DNA of 64,000 nucleotides, taken from contig CAYNZH010000007.1 of NCBI GenBank assembly GCA_964401685.1, forward strand, positions 1-64,000, written 5' to 3'. Position numbers and translations under genes: made by a program. Shown here in pieces: positions 7,986-16,544 of the stretch. Source of the stretch: DASRQK01 sp964401685 (lineage in GTDB: Bacteria > Bacteroidota > Bacteroidia > Sphingobacteriales > Sphingobacteriaceae). The notes beneath the pieces are model-generated. The model worked only from the letters and a program-made list of their open reading frames with translations. It did not search any database and was not told the DNA's origin. How positions within the stretch are numbered: position 1 is the stretch's first letter; each line of letters opens with the position of its first letter.

Positions 7986-8753
7986 ATGCGCTTTATCACT
8001 ATGTTTATCAGAATTTTCCTTGTGCTGGCTTCTGCCTTATTGCTCTGTTTCCAGACCGCCTTGGGTCAAAAATGGGAAATTGGTGCGCATGGCGGCGTCT
8101 CTGGCTACATTGGCGATTTACAGCAAAGATACATTTTTCCGACCCAGTCCCTTGGATTTTCTGGCGGTTTATCGGGCAAATACAACCTCAACCAAACCTT
8201 CGGCGTACGCGCAAATCTCAGCTACGCCCAGCTTTCTGCAAGTGACTCCATTTTCGAGGCGAACACTTCTGGGTCGGAAACAATAAGTTTCAACAACAAT
8301 GTGTTCGAAGCGTCCGCGGTGCTGGATTTTAATTTTTACGAATTCAGATCCCGCCGGGGCAAAACACTCTTTACGCCCTACGTTTTCACGGGTTTCGGAT
8401 ACATCTATCATGAACCCCACCTCTCACCTAAAGAGATCTCGGGTGAAAGTCTGGAAGAAGTCGGCGAAAAATTCGCCCCGATAATACCGGTTGGGGCGGG
8501 ATTTAAGGTAAATCTACTCGGGCCCTTTTCTGTGGGCTTGCAGTTGCAGTACCGCTTTGAGTTCTCAGATAAGCTGGATGGAGTTGCGGGTGGACAGATT
8601 TTTGAGTCACGAGATCCTGCTGACACGATATTACCTGCCATCTCTGAGCCAAATTGGCAATTTAAGGGCAGTTCCAGGCCTGGGGACACCTATTTTTCAG
8701 CGGTTGTTACCGTTTCTTATGGACTTTATAAATGGCGAGACCCGCTTTGGTAA
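7986..8753 (+). CDS. DUF6089 outer-membrane beta-barrel protein
   Basis: 255 residues from the ATG at 7986; the ATG at 8001 is equally possible and starts directly with the signal peptide. The N-terminal hydrophobic stretch ends near ALGQ, consistent with cleavage and export. The mature part has alternating hydrophobic and aromatic strands, many glycines, and a final strand ending in an aromatic residue (Trp), like an outer-membrane barrel. In Cytophagia this family sits between nadK and uppS, as here, next to the BamA machinery. A role in envelope assembly is a guess from position. Its stop codon lies eleven bases before the uppS start. Confidence 0.82.
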   Translation: MRFITMFIRIFLVLASALLLCFQTALGQKWEIGAHGGVSGYIGDLQQRYIFPTQSLGFSGGLSGKYNLNQTFGVRANLSYAQLSASDSIFEANTSGSETISFNNNVFEASAVLDFNFYEFRSRRGKTLFTPYVFTGFGYIYHEPHLSPKEISGESLEEVGEKFAPIIPVGAGFKVNLLGPFSVGLQLQYRFEFSDKLDGVAGGQIFESRDPADTILPAISEPNWQFKGSSRPGDTYFSAVVTVSYGLYKWRDPLW

Positions 8754-8764
8754 GGGAGATGCGC

Positions 8765-9514
8765 ATGGATGCAGTAGCAAGAGAAAATATAGATTTGACT
8801 AAACTACCAAGGCACATAGCCATTATTATGGATGGCAATGGGCGCTGGGCAAAGGAAAAAGGGCAATTGAGGATGTTTGGCCACAAATACGGGGTGGCAG
8901 CCGTAAAAGATGTCGTCGAGTCGGCAGTAGAACTAGGGTTGGAATACTTAACGCTGTATACCTTTTCCACAGAAAACTGGAACCGGCCGGATTTTGAAGT
9001 CAATGCCTTGATGGAACTATTCGTATCGACCATTAACAAGGAAATCCAGACATTGATAAAAAACAATGTCCGCCTGAATGCAATCGGCAATTTGGACAGG
9101 CTTCCGCGTAAATGCCGGGAACAACTCAATGAAGCAATGCGCCTGACCGCTCAAAATACAAGCACGACACTGACACTGGCGCTGAGTTACAGTTCCCGCT
9201 GGGAAATAACCGAGGCGGTAAAACGCATCGCCAAGCGGGTTAGCGAAGGTACGCTCAGCCCAGACCAAATCGATGAGAACCTGATCGATCAGTCGCTGAT
9301 GACAGCGGGCATGCCAGATCCCGAGCTCCTCATACGCACCAGCGGAGAGCTACGCATTAGCAACTATTTGCTGTGGCAACTGGCCTATGCAGAACTATAC
9401 TTTACCCCCAAACTCTGGCCGGATTTTCGACGAACAGATTTTTACGAGGCCATCATGGTTTATCAAAAAAGGGAAAGACGGTTTGGCAAGACCAGTGAGC
9501 AAGTGAAAACCTAA
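8765..9514 (+). CDS. uppS: Isoprenyl transferase (undecaprenyl diphosphate synthase)
   Basis: Cis-prenyltransferase that builds the C55 lipid carrier of peptidoglycan and O-antigen. Family blocks: HIAIIMDGNGRWA with the catalytic Asp, FGHKYG, LTLYTFSTENWNRP, and the C-terminal LLIRTSGELRISNYLLWQLAYAELYF. The ATG at 8765 lies six bases after GGGAG (8754-8758) and gives 249 residues, the family's normal length. Upstream starts at 8732 and 8759 would overlap the previous gene or leave no room for the ribosome-binding site. Confidence 0.95.
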   Translation: MDAVARENIDLTKLPRHIAIIMDGNGRWAKEKGQLRMFGHKYGVAAVKDVVESAVELGLEYLTLYTFSTENWNRPDFEVNALMELFVSTINKEIQTLIKNNVRLNAIGNLDRLPRKCREQLNEAMRLTAQNTSTTLTLALSYSSRWEITEAVKRIAKRVSEGTLSPDQIDENLIDQSLMTAGMPDPELLIRTSGELRISNYLLWQLAYAELYFTPKLWPDFRRTDFYEAIMVYQKRERRFGKTSEQVKT

Positions 9515-9592
9515 GTAAAAATTGAAAAATATTGTCTTTTAACATAAATTAACAACTGTTTGACGTACATTAGCGGCGTTAATTAAGATTAG

Positions 9593-12154
9593 ATGAAGCG
9601 AGTAATAATAATTGCACTATTTACCCTATTTTCAGGCAGCCTTTTGAAGGCTCAACAAGGGATTCGGGTGTCCGACCCCAATGAATTTAGTTACTTACAA
9701 CCTCAAAGTTATATCATCGGCGGGGTGACCGTCAGCGGGACCCAATACTTGGACAGTGACGTTTTGATCACCATTTCTCGTTTAGTGGTAGGTGCGCGGA
9801 TTGAAGTTCCTAGCGATGCCACAGCTGATGTAGTCAAAAACCTAATGGGCCAGGGTCTGTTCGATGAAGTTGAGCTATATGCAGATGCAATCCGCGGCGA
9901 CTCGATCTTCTTCAACATTCACGTAGTGGAAAGGCCTCGCTTGACGAGAATTGAAATTGAAGGTTTGAGCAAATCCCAAACCGAAGAAGTCAGAAAGAGG
10001 TTGAACGAAAACACGGGCAGAATCGTGAACGAAAATCTGATCAACACCACCCGCAATACGATTGCACGCTACCTTAGTGAGAAAAACTTTCTGTACCCGG
10101 ATATAGCAATCACTGCAGTAAAAGATGAAACCCAGGTCAATAATGAAATATTGATGGTGGATGTGGACCGGAATTACAAGGTCAGGGCAGAGCGTATAAA
10201 CTTTACCGGAAATGAAGAATTCTCCGATTCGCAGCTGCGCAAATTCTTCAAAGGAGTGCGTCAAAAAGCGTGGTTCCGCATTTTTGGTCCGGGCAAATTC
10301 AAAGAAGACAAATATAAGGAAGCAAAAGAAACTTTGATCGCCAAAATGCATGATCGGGGCTACAGGGATGCGGAAATTCTCCATGATACGGTATACAGAA
10401 TAGACGAAAAAAATGTTGTTGTCGACCTTGAGATCTATGAGGGACCACAATATTTCTTTGGAAATATCACTTGGCAGGGTAATGCCAAATACTCTGACAC
10501 CCTCTTGAACAGAGTTCTCGGAATTACGAAAGGTGACGTTTTCAGCGAAGAGAAATTGTACACCAAGCTCTTCGCAGCTCGTAACTCAGACGACGTCAAC
10601 TCCCTTTATCTGAACGACGGTTACCTCACATTTACGGTCGAACCTGTGCAGTCAAGGGTCTACGGAGACACGATAGACTTGGATCTGAGAGTCTATGAGG
10701 GTGCTCAATACACCATCAACAACATCATTCTCAAAGGAAACGATGTGACCAACGATAGGGTGCTCTTGAGAGCAATCCACACGAAACCTGGGCAAAAATT
10801 CTCCAAGGAAATGGTGATGAGAAGCACCAGGCAGATTGCCCAGCTCGGTAATTTTGACGAACAAAAAACCGATCCACAACCGATAAATATCAATTACGGA
10901 GAAGGAACGGTCGATATGCAGTATACGGTGGTTGAAAAACCAGCAGATCAAGTGGAACTCTCTGGAGGATTTGGTTCCGGACAGATTATTGGGACCGTGG
11001 GCCTGTCTTTCAACAACTTTTCGACCAGAAATTTCTTTGATAAATCCTCCTGGAGACCTCTGCCTCGCGGGGACGGACAAAAACTCAGTTTGCGCGGACA
11101 GACCAGTGGAAAGCAGTATCAATCCTATAGTTTCTCCTTTTCAGAGCCTTGGCTTGGCGGGAAAAAACCGATCTATTTTGGACTGAGTGCGTACACTTCT
11201 CACTCAGCTCCGCAGCTGAATCCTTATTACAGGAGAATGTTTCCGGTGGACGAGGACAAGGCTCAGCGGATCTGGATGAACGGGGTCACGCTGACGCTGG
11301 GAAAACAACTTCAGTGGCCGGACAACTGGTTTCAGCTGAACTATTCCCTGGGTTTCCAGCAATACAAGTTGCAAAATTATGGGAATTACTTCCTCTTTGA
11401 CAACGGAACGTCCTACAATATCAACTTCACACAGGAGCTGAGCAGAAATTCAGTGGATGCGCCGATTTACCCGACTTCTGGATCGCATTTGAAATTGACG
11501 ATACAGGCGACTCCGCCATACTCTTTATTCAATAACATCAATTACCCGACCGCTCCAGACCACGAACGCTATAAGTGGACGGAATACCACAAGTGGAAAT
11601 TTGATTCCCAGTGGTTTATCCGGGTTGCGGGCAAACTGGTCCTCAAAACGCAAGCACAATTTGGTTATCTCGGGTCTTATTCGAGCGTAACCGGAACATC
11701 GGCCTTTGAAAGATTTAAACTAGGTGGTGACGGTATGATGGGCTTTGACTTCCTGCAAGGATCAGAGATCATCGCGCTTAGGGGTTATGAAAACGGGATA
11801 GTCATTCCTCAGGGAACTACCGATGTGGCTGTTGCACAAAACTCAGGAAGTCCTATTTACGCAAAATACCAGGTCGAACTACGTCACCCTGTGATGCTCA
11901 ACGATCAAGCGACGGTGTTTGTGATGGCGTTTGCCGAGGGTGGAAATACGTGGAATCAATTCAGGGATTTCAATCCATTCAAGGTGAGGCGTACTGTCGG
12001 TGTTGGCGCCCGTATTTACCTGCCAATATTTGGACTATTGGGATTAGATTATGGTCACGCTTTCGACCCGATCGCCATGCCGGCCAATGTCAATATTCCC
12101 TGGAGAAAGAGTTTTACATTTAGTATCATGCAGCAAATGGGCGGGTTTAATTGA
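9593..12154 (+). CDS. bamA: Outer-membrane protein assembly factor BamA
   Basis: 853 residues. A signal peptide (about 1-21) is followed by five POTRA repeats (roughly 30-450), each with the alternating beta-alpha-alpha-beta-beta pattern, then a 16-strand Omp85 barrel. ALRGYENG near residue 730 is the conserved L6-loop arginine motif that locks the barrel. The protein folds and inserts beta-barrel proteins in the outer membrane. It is followed by two Skp/OmpH chaperone genes that hand it substrates, and preceded by uppS, the standard order in this phylum. The POTRA part is longer than in E. coli BamA because loops are extended. Confidence 0.95.
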   Translation: MKRVIIIALFTLFSGSLLKAQQGIRVSDPNEFSYLQPQSYIIGGVTVSGTQYLDSDVLITISRLVVGARIEVPSDATADVVKNLMGQGLFDEVELYADAIRGDSIFFNIHVVERPRLTRIEIEGLSKSQTEEVRKRLNENTGRIVNENLINTTRNTIARYLSEKNFLYPDIAITAVKDETQVNNEILMVDVDRNYKVRAERINFTGNEEFSDSQLRKFFKGVRQKAWFRIFGPGKFKEDKYKEAKETLIAKMHDRGYRDAEILHDTVYRIDEKNVVVDLEIYEGPQYFFGNITWQGNAKYSDTLLNRVLGITKGDVFSEEKLYTKLFAARNSDDVNSLYLNDGYLTFTVEPVQSRVYGDTIDLDLRVYEGAQYTINNIILKGNDVTNDRVLLRAIHTKPGQKFSKEMVMRSTRQIAQLGNFDEQKTDPQPININYGEGTVDMQYTVVEKPADQVELSGGFGSGQIIGTVGLSFNNFSTRNFFDKSSWRPLPRGDGQKLSLRGQTSGKQYQSYSFSFSEPWLGGKKPIYFGLSAYTSHSAPQLNPYYRRMFPVDEDKAQRIWMNGVTLTLGKQLQWPDNWFQLNYSLGFQQYKLQNYGNYFLFDNGTSYNINFTQELSRNSVDAPIYPTSGSHLKLTIQATPPYSLFNNINYPTAPDHERYKWTEYHKWKFDSQWFIRVAGKLVLKTQAQFGYLGSYSSVTGTSAFERFKLGGDGMMGFDFLQGSEIIALRGYENGIVIPQGTTDVAVAQNSGSPIYAKYQVELRHPVMLNDQATVFVMAFAEGGNTWNQFRDFNPFKVRRTVGVGARIYLPIFGLLGLDYGHAFDPIAMPANVNIPWRKSFTFSIMQQMGGFN

Positions 12155-12260
12155 TATTAAATATGATCATATTATAAAAAATGGAATTACTTTTGTAGTT
12201 TAGTAGCTAGATTCCTCTCTTTTTATATGGAATAATTGAAATTAAAAAAACACAAAGGAT

Positions 12261-12812
12261 ATGAAAATAACGAAAGCTATAGCTGTCACGGTGGTGCTTC
12301 TCACCTTGGGAACCAGCACTCTATTTGCACAGCGTTTTGCCTATGTGGATACGGAATATATCTTGAGACACATCCCTGAATACATCTCTTCCCAAAAACA
12401 ACTGGATGCCCTGTCTGAACAATGGCAGCAGGAAGTTGACGACCGCTTCATGGAAATCGAAAACATGTACAAAGCCTATCAAGAGCAGCAGGTTTTGATG
12501 AACGAAGAGATGAGAAGGCAGAAAGAAGACGAGATTATCAACGCAGAAAGAGAAACCAAGGAGTTTCAACGGCAAAAATTTGGCTATGAGGGTGATTTGT
12601 TCATGGAAAAAATGCGGCTGATCCAGCCTATACAGGAGCGGGTAGCCAAAGCCATAGAGCAAGTCGCTGCTGAACAAACCCTGGACATCATTTTTGACAA
12701 AGGCAGCGAGGTCATCTTTTTATATGCCAATCCCCGTTTGGACATGAGCGACAATGTCATTACAAAATTGGGTTACAAACCGGATCCTAGCCTCGCGGCC
12801 CCGTTAAATTAG
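12261..12812 (+). CDS. OmpH/Skp family periplasmic chaperone (copy 1)
   Basis: 183 residues with a signal peptide ending near LFAQ. The middle (about 45-130) is a long charged alpha-helical coiled coil rich in Glu, Lys and Gln, the tentacle of the Skp trimer, between short beta segments (FAYVDTEYIL and LDIIFDKGSEVIFLYA). It binds unfolded outer-membrane proteins in the periplasm and delivers them to BamA, encoded just upstream. It is a tandem paralogue of the next gene, with low residue identity but the same architecture. Confidence 0.92.
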   Translation: MKITKAIAVTVVLLTLGTSTLFAQRFAYVDTEYILRHIPEYISSQKQLDALSEQWQQEVDDRFMEIENMYKAYQEQQVLMNEEMRRQKEDEIINAERETKEFQRQKFGYEGDLFMEKMRLIQPIQERVAKAIEQVAAEQTLDIIFDKGSEVIFLYANPRLDMSDNVITKLGYKPDPSLAAPLN

Positions 12813-12860
12813 TAAAAAACAAATAAATTAGAATCTATATTAGCAACACGAAAATTAAGA

Positions 12861-13409
12861 ATGATCAGAATGAAAAATGTGTTTAAAAGCCTTGCAGTAG
12901 TCGCAGTACTATTTCTATCAGCAGGACTGGTAATGGGGCAACAAAAAATCGGGCATGTCAATTATGCAGAGATTTTTACCGCAACTCCCGAATACGTAAA
13001 GGCTGAAACCGAGTTGAGGGGTATTGACAGTGCGAAAACAATGGAATTACAATCCATGTTTACGATATACCAAACAAAAATGAATGAAAGGGAAGAGCTT
13101 TTACGGAACCGCAGCGCTGCTAACAGCGAAACAACCGATCCCAAGATTCAAAGTCTCGAGATGGAGATGGCAGAGTTTGAGAAAAGATTGAACGAGCAGC
13201 AACGTATCGCCGAAGAGGAAATTACCCAAAGGCAGCAACAATTGTTCATGCCTATCCACCAGAAAGTGGGAACAGCTATTCAGGCAGTTGCCAAGGAAAA
13301 AGGTTATGCCTATGTGTTTGATGTTTCTAGCACGAATATTCCTTATTTCGAGGGCGGGGATGACCTGAGCGCTGATGTAAAAACCAAATTGGGCTTGCCG
13401 ACATCGTAA
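12861..13409 (+). CDS. OmpH/Skp family periplasmic chaperone (copy 2)
   Basis: 182 residues; an in-frame ATG at 12870 (MKNVFKS) is an equally good start. A signal peptide ends near LVMGQ. A short strand IGHVNYAEIF is followed by a long helical region (about 40-130) and a closing beta segment (YAYVFDVSST). The fold and position match Skp. It ends 25 bases before an intrinsic terminator, so it closes the uppS–bamA–ompH–ompH unit. Confidence 0.9.
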   Translation: MIRMKNVFKSLAVVAVLFLSAGLVMGQQKIGHVNYAEIFTATPEYVKAETELRGIDSAKTMELQSMFTIYQTKMNEREELLRNRSAANSETTDPKIQSLEMEMAEFEKRLNEQQRIAEEEITQRQQQLFMPIHQKVGTAIQAVAKEKGYAYVFDVSSTNIPYFEGGDDLSADVKTKLGLPTS

Positions 13410-13434
13410 ATCAGGGCAGGTAGCTAAAAAATGT

Positions 13435-13467
13435 AAACGGGATACATATTTTGTATTCCGTTTTTTT
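13435..13467 (+). terminator. Rho-independent terminator after the second ompH
   Basis: A 12-bp stem (13435-13446 with 13452-13463, one wobble pair) and a 5-base loop are followed by a T tract to 13467. It ends the bamA–ompH transcript before the Fe-S protein gene at 13501. Confidence 0.85.
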
Positions 13468-13500
13468 ATTGTAATTTAGCACTAACCATGTAAAATCAAT

Positions 13501-14811
13501 ATGATAGGTCAAATCATTTTTGCAATTCTCTTGATGGCGGCGCTGGGATTAGCGACCTTCAATGCGCGCAAGATTATTCGCAACATCCGTTTAGGGAAGG
13601 CAGAATATCGCGGCGACCAGCCGGCTCGGAGGCTAAAAGCCATGCTACTGGTTGCCTTCGGCCAAAAGAAAATGTTCAAAAGGCCATTTCCAGCCTTGCT
13701 CCATCTTTTTGTCTACCTGGGATTTGTGATCATCAATATTGAAATGCTGGAAATCGTGCTCGATGGCCTTTTTGGCACGCACCGCATGTTTTCCGGTATG
13801 GGTGTGGTCTACGGATTTTTGATCGCGTCTTTCGAGTGGCTCGCGCTAGCGGTGCTGGTCGGCTGCGTGATCTTCCTCACCCGGCGAAACATTTCGAGGA
13901 TCCGAAGATTCTTTGGGGTGGAAATGACTCCCTGGCCGCGTACGGATGCCAATCTGATCCTGATTGCAGAAATATTACTGATGGCGGCGTTTCTACTCAT
14001 GAATGCGGCCGACCAAAAGCTCCAAATGCTGGGAGCGGAATCCTACAGGGTCGCCGGTTCTTTCCCGGTGAGTAGCTGGCTCGTCAGCCTTCTTCCAGAC
14101 CAGATCGAGAGTTTGATTTTCATCGAGCGGTTTGCATGGTGGTTCCACATCATCGGCGTGCTTGCATTTCTCAACTACCTCCCCTATTCCAAACATTTGC
14201 ACATATTGCTGGCATTTCCCAATACCTATTATTCGAAACTTACTCCTCAGGGAAAATTCGACAATATGGCTTCGGTCACCAATGAGGTCAAAGCGATGCT
14301 AGATCCATCCTATACGCCGGAGACTCCTGAAGGCGATTTGCGCTTCGGAGCGAAGGATGTCCCGGATCTGACCTGGAAAAACCTGCTTGATGCGTATACC
14401 TGCACGGAATGCGGACGTTGTACTTCGGTCTGTCCGGCAAATATTACGGGCAAATTACTCTCTCCCCGAAAAATCGTTATGGATACACGGGATCGGATGG
14501 AAGAAATTGGCAGGAATTTGGACAAGAACAAGACTTCGGAGGATGGCAAAACGCTTCTAGACGATTATATTTCCCGAGAGGAGATTTGGGCCTGCACGAC
14601 CTGCAATGCCTGCGTAGAGGCCTGTCCGGTGAATATCAATCCTTTGGATATTATTATGAAACTGAGACAATATGCCGTCATGGAAGAATCCAAAGCACCG
14701 TCCAGCCTCAACGTCATGTTCAGCAATATAGAAAACAACGGCGCACCCTGGAAATACGCCCAGGCCGACCGGGCAAACTGGAAAAATTTAACAAATCAAG
14801 AAAACAACTAA
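13501..14811 (+). CDS. Membrane-bound 4Fe-4S dicluster protein (HdrC/NarI-like fusion)
   Basis: 436 residues. The N-terminal part (about 1-250) has five or six hydrophobic helices with His residues (for example LHLFVYLGF and WWFHIIGV) in a layout like the NarI cytochrome b subunit. The C-terminal part holds two ferredoxin motifs, CTECGRCTSVCP and CTTCNACVEACP, each with four cysteines followed by proline. It probably moves electrons between the quinone pool and a soluble donor. Its stop is two bases before the CCG-domain gene, so the pair forms one complex comparable to HdrC/HdrB or GlpC-type modules. The physiological electron donor is not evident. Confidence 0.88.
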   Translation: MIGQIIFAILLMAALGLATFNARKIIRNIRLGKAEYRGDQPARRLKAMLLVAFGQKKMFKRPFPALLHLFVYLGFVIINIEMLEIVLDGLFGTHRMFSGMGVVYGFLIASFEWLALAVLVGCVIFLTRRNISRIRRFFGVEMTPWPRTDANLILIAEILLMAAFLLMNAADQKLQMLGAESYRVAGSFPVSSWLVSLLPDQIESLIFIERFAWWFHIIGVLAFLNYLPYSKHLHILLAFPNTYYSKLTPQGKFDNMASVTNEVKAMLDPSYTPETPEGDLRFGAKDVPDLTWKNLLDAYTCTECGRCTSVCPANITGKLLSPRKIVMDTRDRMEEIGRNLDKNKTSEDGKTLLDDYISREEIWACTTCNACVEACPVNINPLDIIMKLRQYAVMEESKAPSSLNVMFSNIENNGAPWKYAQADRANWKNLTNQENN

Positions 14812-14813
14812 AC

Positions 14814-15608
14814 ATGGCAGAAGACTTTCAAATTCCTACAGTCGCCGATATGCTCAGCCGGGGTGAAGCGCCGGAAATCTTGTTTTGGGTAGGCTGCGCT
14901 GGTAGCTTCGACGAACGTGCCCAGCGTACGACGCTCGCTATCTGTAAGATCCTCCACCATGTTGGACTAAAATATGCGATCTTGGGAAATGAGGAGAGCT
15001 GTACGGGCGATCCGGCGAAGAGGGCGGGCAATGAGTTTTTGTACCAAATGCAAGCCATGGTCAATATCGATGTACTGAATGGCTACGAAATCCGCAAGAT
15101 CGTTACTGCTTGTCCGCACTGCTTTAACATTATCAAAAATGAATACCCTTCTCTTGGCGGGCACTATGAAGTCATCCACCATACGCAGTTGATTCAAAAT
15201 TTGATCGATCAGGGCAAACTGAAAGCCGAAGGCGGCGAGTCCTTCAAGGGAAAAAGAATCACTTACCATGATCCCTGTTACCTGGGCAGGGCCAATGAGG
15301 TCTACGAAGCGCCCCGGAAGGCCCTTGAAGCACTGGACGCCGAGCTGGTAGAGATGAGACGCTGCAGGAGCAATGGGCTGTGTTGTGGTGCAGGCGGGGC
15401 GCAGATGTTCAAGGAACCGGAAAAAGGGCACAAGGACATCAACGTCGAGCGCATTGAAGAAGCACTCGAAACGAATCCTGAAGTTGTCGCTGCGGCTTGC
15501 CCTTTTTGCATGACCATGCTAAACGACGGGGTCAAAGCCAAGGAAAAAGCCGCATCAGTACAAGTTTTGGACATCGCGGAGATTACTGCACGGGCAAACG
15601 GCTTGTAA
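14814..15608 (+). CDS. CCG-domain Fe-S oxidoreductase subunit (HdrB/GlpC-like)
   Basis: 264 residues from the ATG at 14814, just after the stop of the Fe-S membrane gene. The frame is open far upstream, but that part lies antisense to nothing and inside the preceding gene in another frame, so it is rejected. Two cysteine-rich CCG modules are visible: the first with VGCAG, ESCTGDPAKR and ACPHCFN, the second with HDPCYLGR, LCCGAGG and ACPFC. Such modules bind a non-cubane or 4Fe-4S cluster and handle disulfide or quinone-linked electrons. It is the natural partner of the upstream dicluster protein. The substrate is unknown. Confidence 0.9.
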   Translation: MAEDFQIPTVADMLSRGEAPEILFWVGCAGSFDERAQRTTLAICKILHHVGLKYAILGNEESCTGDPAKRAGNEFLYQMQAMVNIDVLNGYEIRKIVTACPHCFNIIKNEYPSLGGHYEVIHHTQLIQNLIDQGKLKAEGGESFKGKRITYHDPCYLGRANEVYEAPRKALEALDAELVEMRRCRSNGLCCGAGGAQMFKEPEKGHKDINVERIEEALETNPEVVAAACPFCMTMLNDGVKAKEKAASVQVLDIAEITARANGL

Positions 15609-15637
15609 TTTAACAGATATTTCCGTATATTCGCTGT

Positions 15638-16261
15638 ATGTTGATGCGCTTATACGAGGAAAATCCCAATGAAAGACTCATTGATCAGATCGTTGCGACC
15701 CTGAAAAAAGGAGGCGTAATCATTTATCCTACGGATACGATTTACGGTTTGGGCTGCGATATCAACAACCAAAAAGCTATTGAAAGAGTCTGTGAGATAC
15801 GCGGTTTAAGAGCGGATAAAGCCAATCTTTCTTTTATCTGCTATGACCTCACGGATATTTCACAATACACCAAGCCCTTCGATACTGCCACGTTTCGGGT
15901 TTTGAAGAAAGCACTTCCCGGTCCCTTCACCTTTATTTTCAATGCCAGCAATCACGTTCCAAAGTTGCTTAGCTCAAAGAAAAAAACAGTCGGTATCCGG
16001 GTTCCGGACAACCGCATAGCCCGCGAAATCGTGAGGGCACTGGGCAATCCCATTGTGTCGGCTTCTATTCGGGATGAGGACGAAATTGTGGAGTATTCGA
16101 CGGACCCAGAATTGATTCATGAAAAATTTGGTGACATGGTCGATCTGGTGATCGATGGCGGATATGGAGAGAATGTTCCTTCCACTGTCGTGGATCTCAC
16201 TACAGGTCAGTTTGACGTGATTCGCCAGGGAAAGGGCGACATTAACGCCTTTATCGGATAA
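15638..16261 (+). CDS. Threonylcarbamoyl-AMP synthase family protein (Sua5/YciO/YrdC)
   Basis: 207 residues. The YrdC fold is clear from GGVIIYPTDTIYGLGCDI, LPGPFTFIFNAS, KTVGIRVPDN and IVSASI, ending in VIRQGKG. Family members make threonylcarbamoyl-AMP for the t6A37 tRNA modification. The region after the substrate loop reads KANLSFICYDL, more like the YciO branch than like classic YrdC/TsaC, so whether it is the t6A enzyme or the paralogue is open. A near-consensus -7 element (TATATTCG) lies just before the start. Its stop overlaps the end of the convergent DciA-like gene by 11 bases. Confidence 0.87.
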   Translation: MLMRLYEENPNERLIDQIVATLKKGGVIIYPTDTIYGLGCDINNQKAIERVCEIRGLRADKANLSFICYDLTDISQYTKPFDTATFRVLKKALPGPFTFIFNASNHVPKLLSSKKKTVGIRVPDNRIAREIVRALGNPIVSASIRDEDEIVEYSTDPELIHEKFGDMVDLVIDGGYGENVPSTVVDLTTGQFDVIRQGKGDINAFIG

Positions 16262-16544
16262 TGACGAGATCTTCGATCACTTCCTGACCCACGTGCTCAT
16301 TGAGCCGCGAAATTATCTGAGACTTGATCAGAAAAAGTTCATTCTTAATGACCGCAGACTCCACGTTGATGAAGAGCTTTTTGTCTCTGATGTAGAGTTG
16401 CTTGGTACGACTAGCGATCCCGCGACCTATAATCTCTGGCCATGCAGCAATCAACGCTGTTTCATCAAATTTTCTACGCAGTTTATAAACGTCTAAAAGC
16501 TGATCAACCGCATCCTTTATGTTCAGATCCCTATCTTTTCTCAT
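16251..16544 (-). CDS. DciA/DUF721 family protein (putative helicase loader)
   Basis: 97 residues from the ATG at 16544. The upstream in-frame ATG would place the start inside recF and give an unusually long N-terminus. The core W-P-E-I-(I/V)-G-(R/K) motif (AAWPEIIGRGIASRT) followed by LYIRDKKLFINVESA is the DUF721/DciA signature, the ancestral loader of the replicative helicase in many bacteria. It begins 14 bases before the recF stop on the same strand, the usual recF–DUF721 neighbourhood. It converges on the YrdC-type gene with 11 bases of overlap. Confidence 0.85.
   Translation of the reverse strand: MRKDRDLNIKDAVDQLLDVYKLRRKFDETALIAAWPEIIGRGIASRTKQLYIRDKKLFINVESAVIKNELFLIKSQIISRLNEHVGQEVIEDLVIIR

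Noticed and set aside
9875..10450. Minus-strand frame of 191 residues within bamA
   Set aside because: Antisense shadow of conserved POTRA repeats.
14409..14813. 135-residue N-terminal extension of the CCG protein
   Set aside because: It lies inside the preceding Fe-S gene in another frame, has no family features, and the ATG at 14814 gives the normal length.
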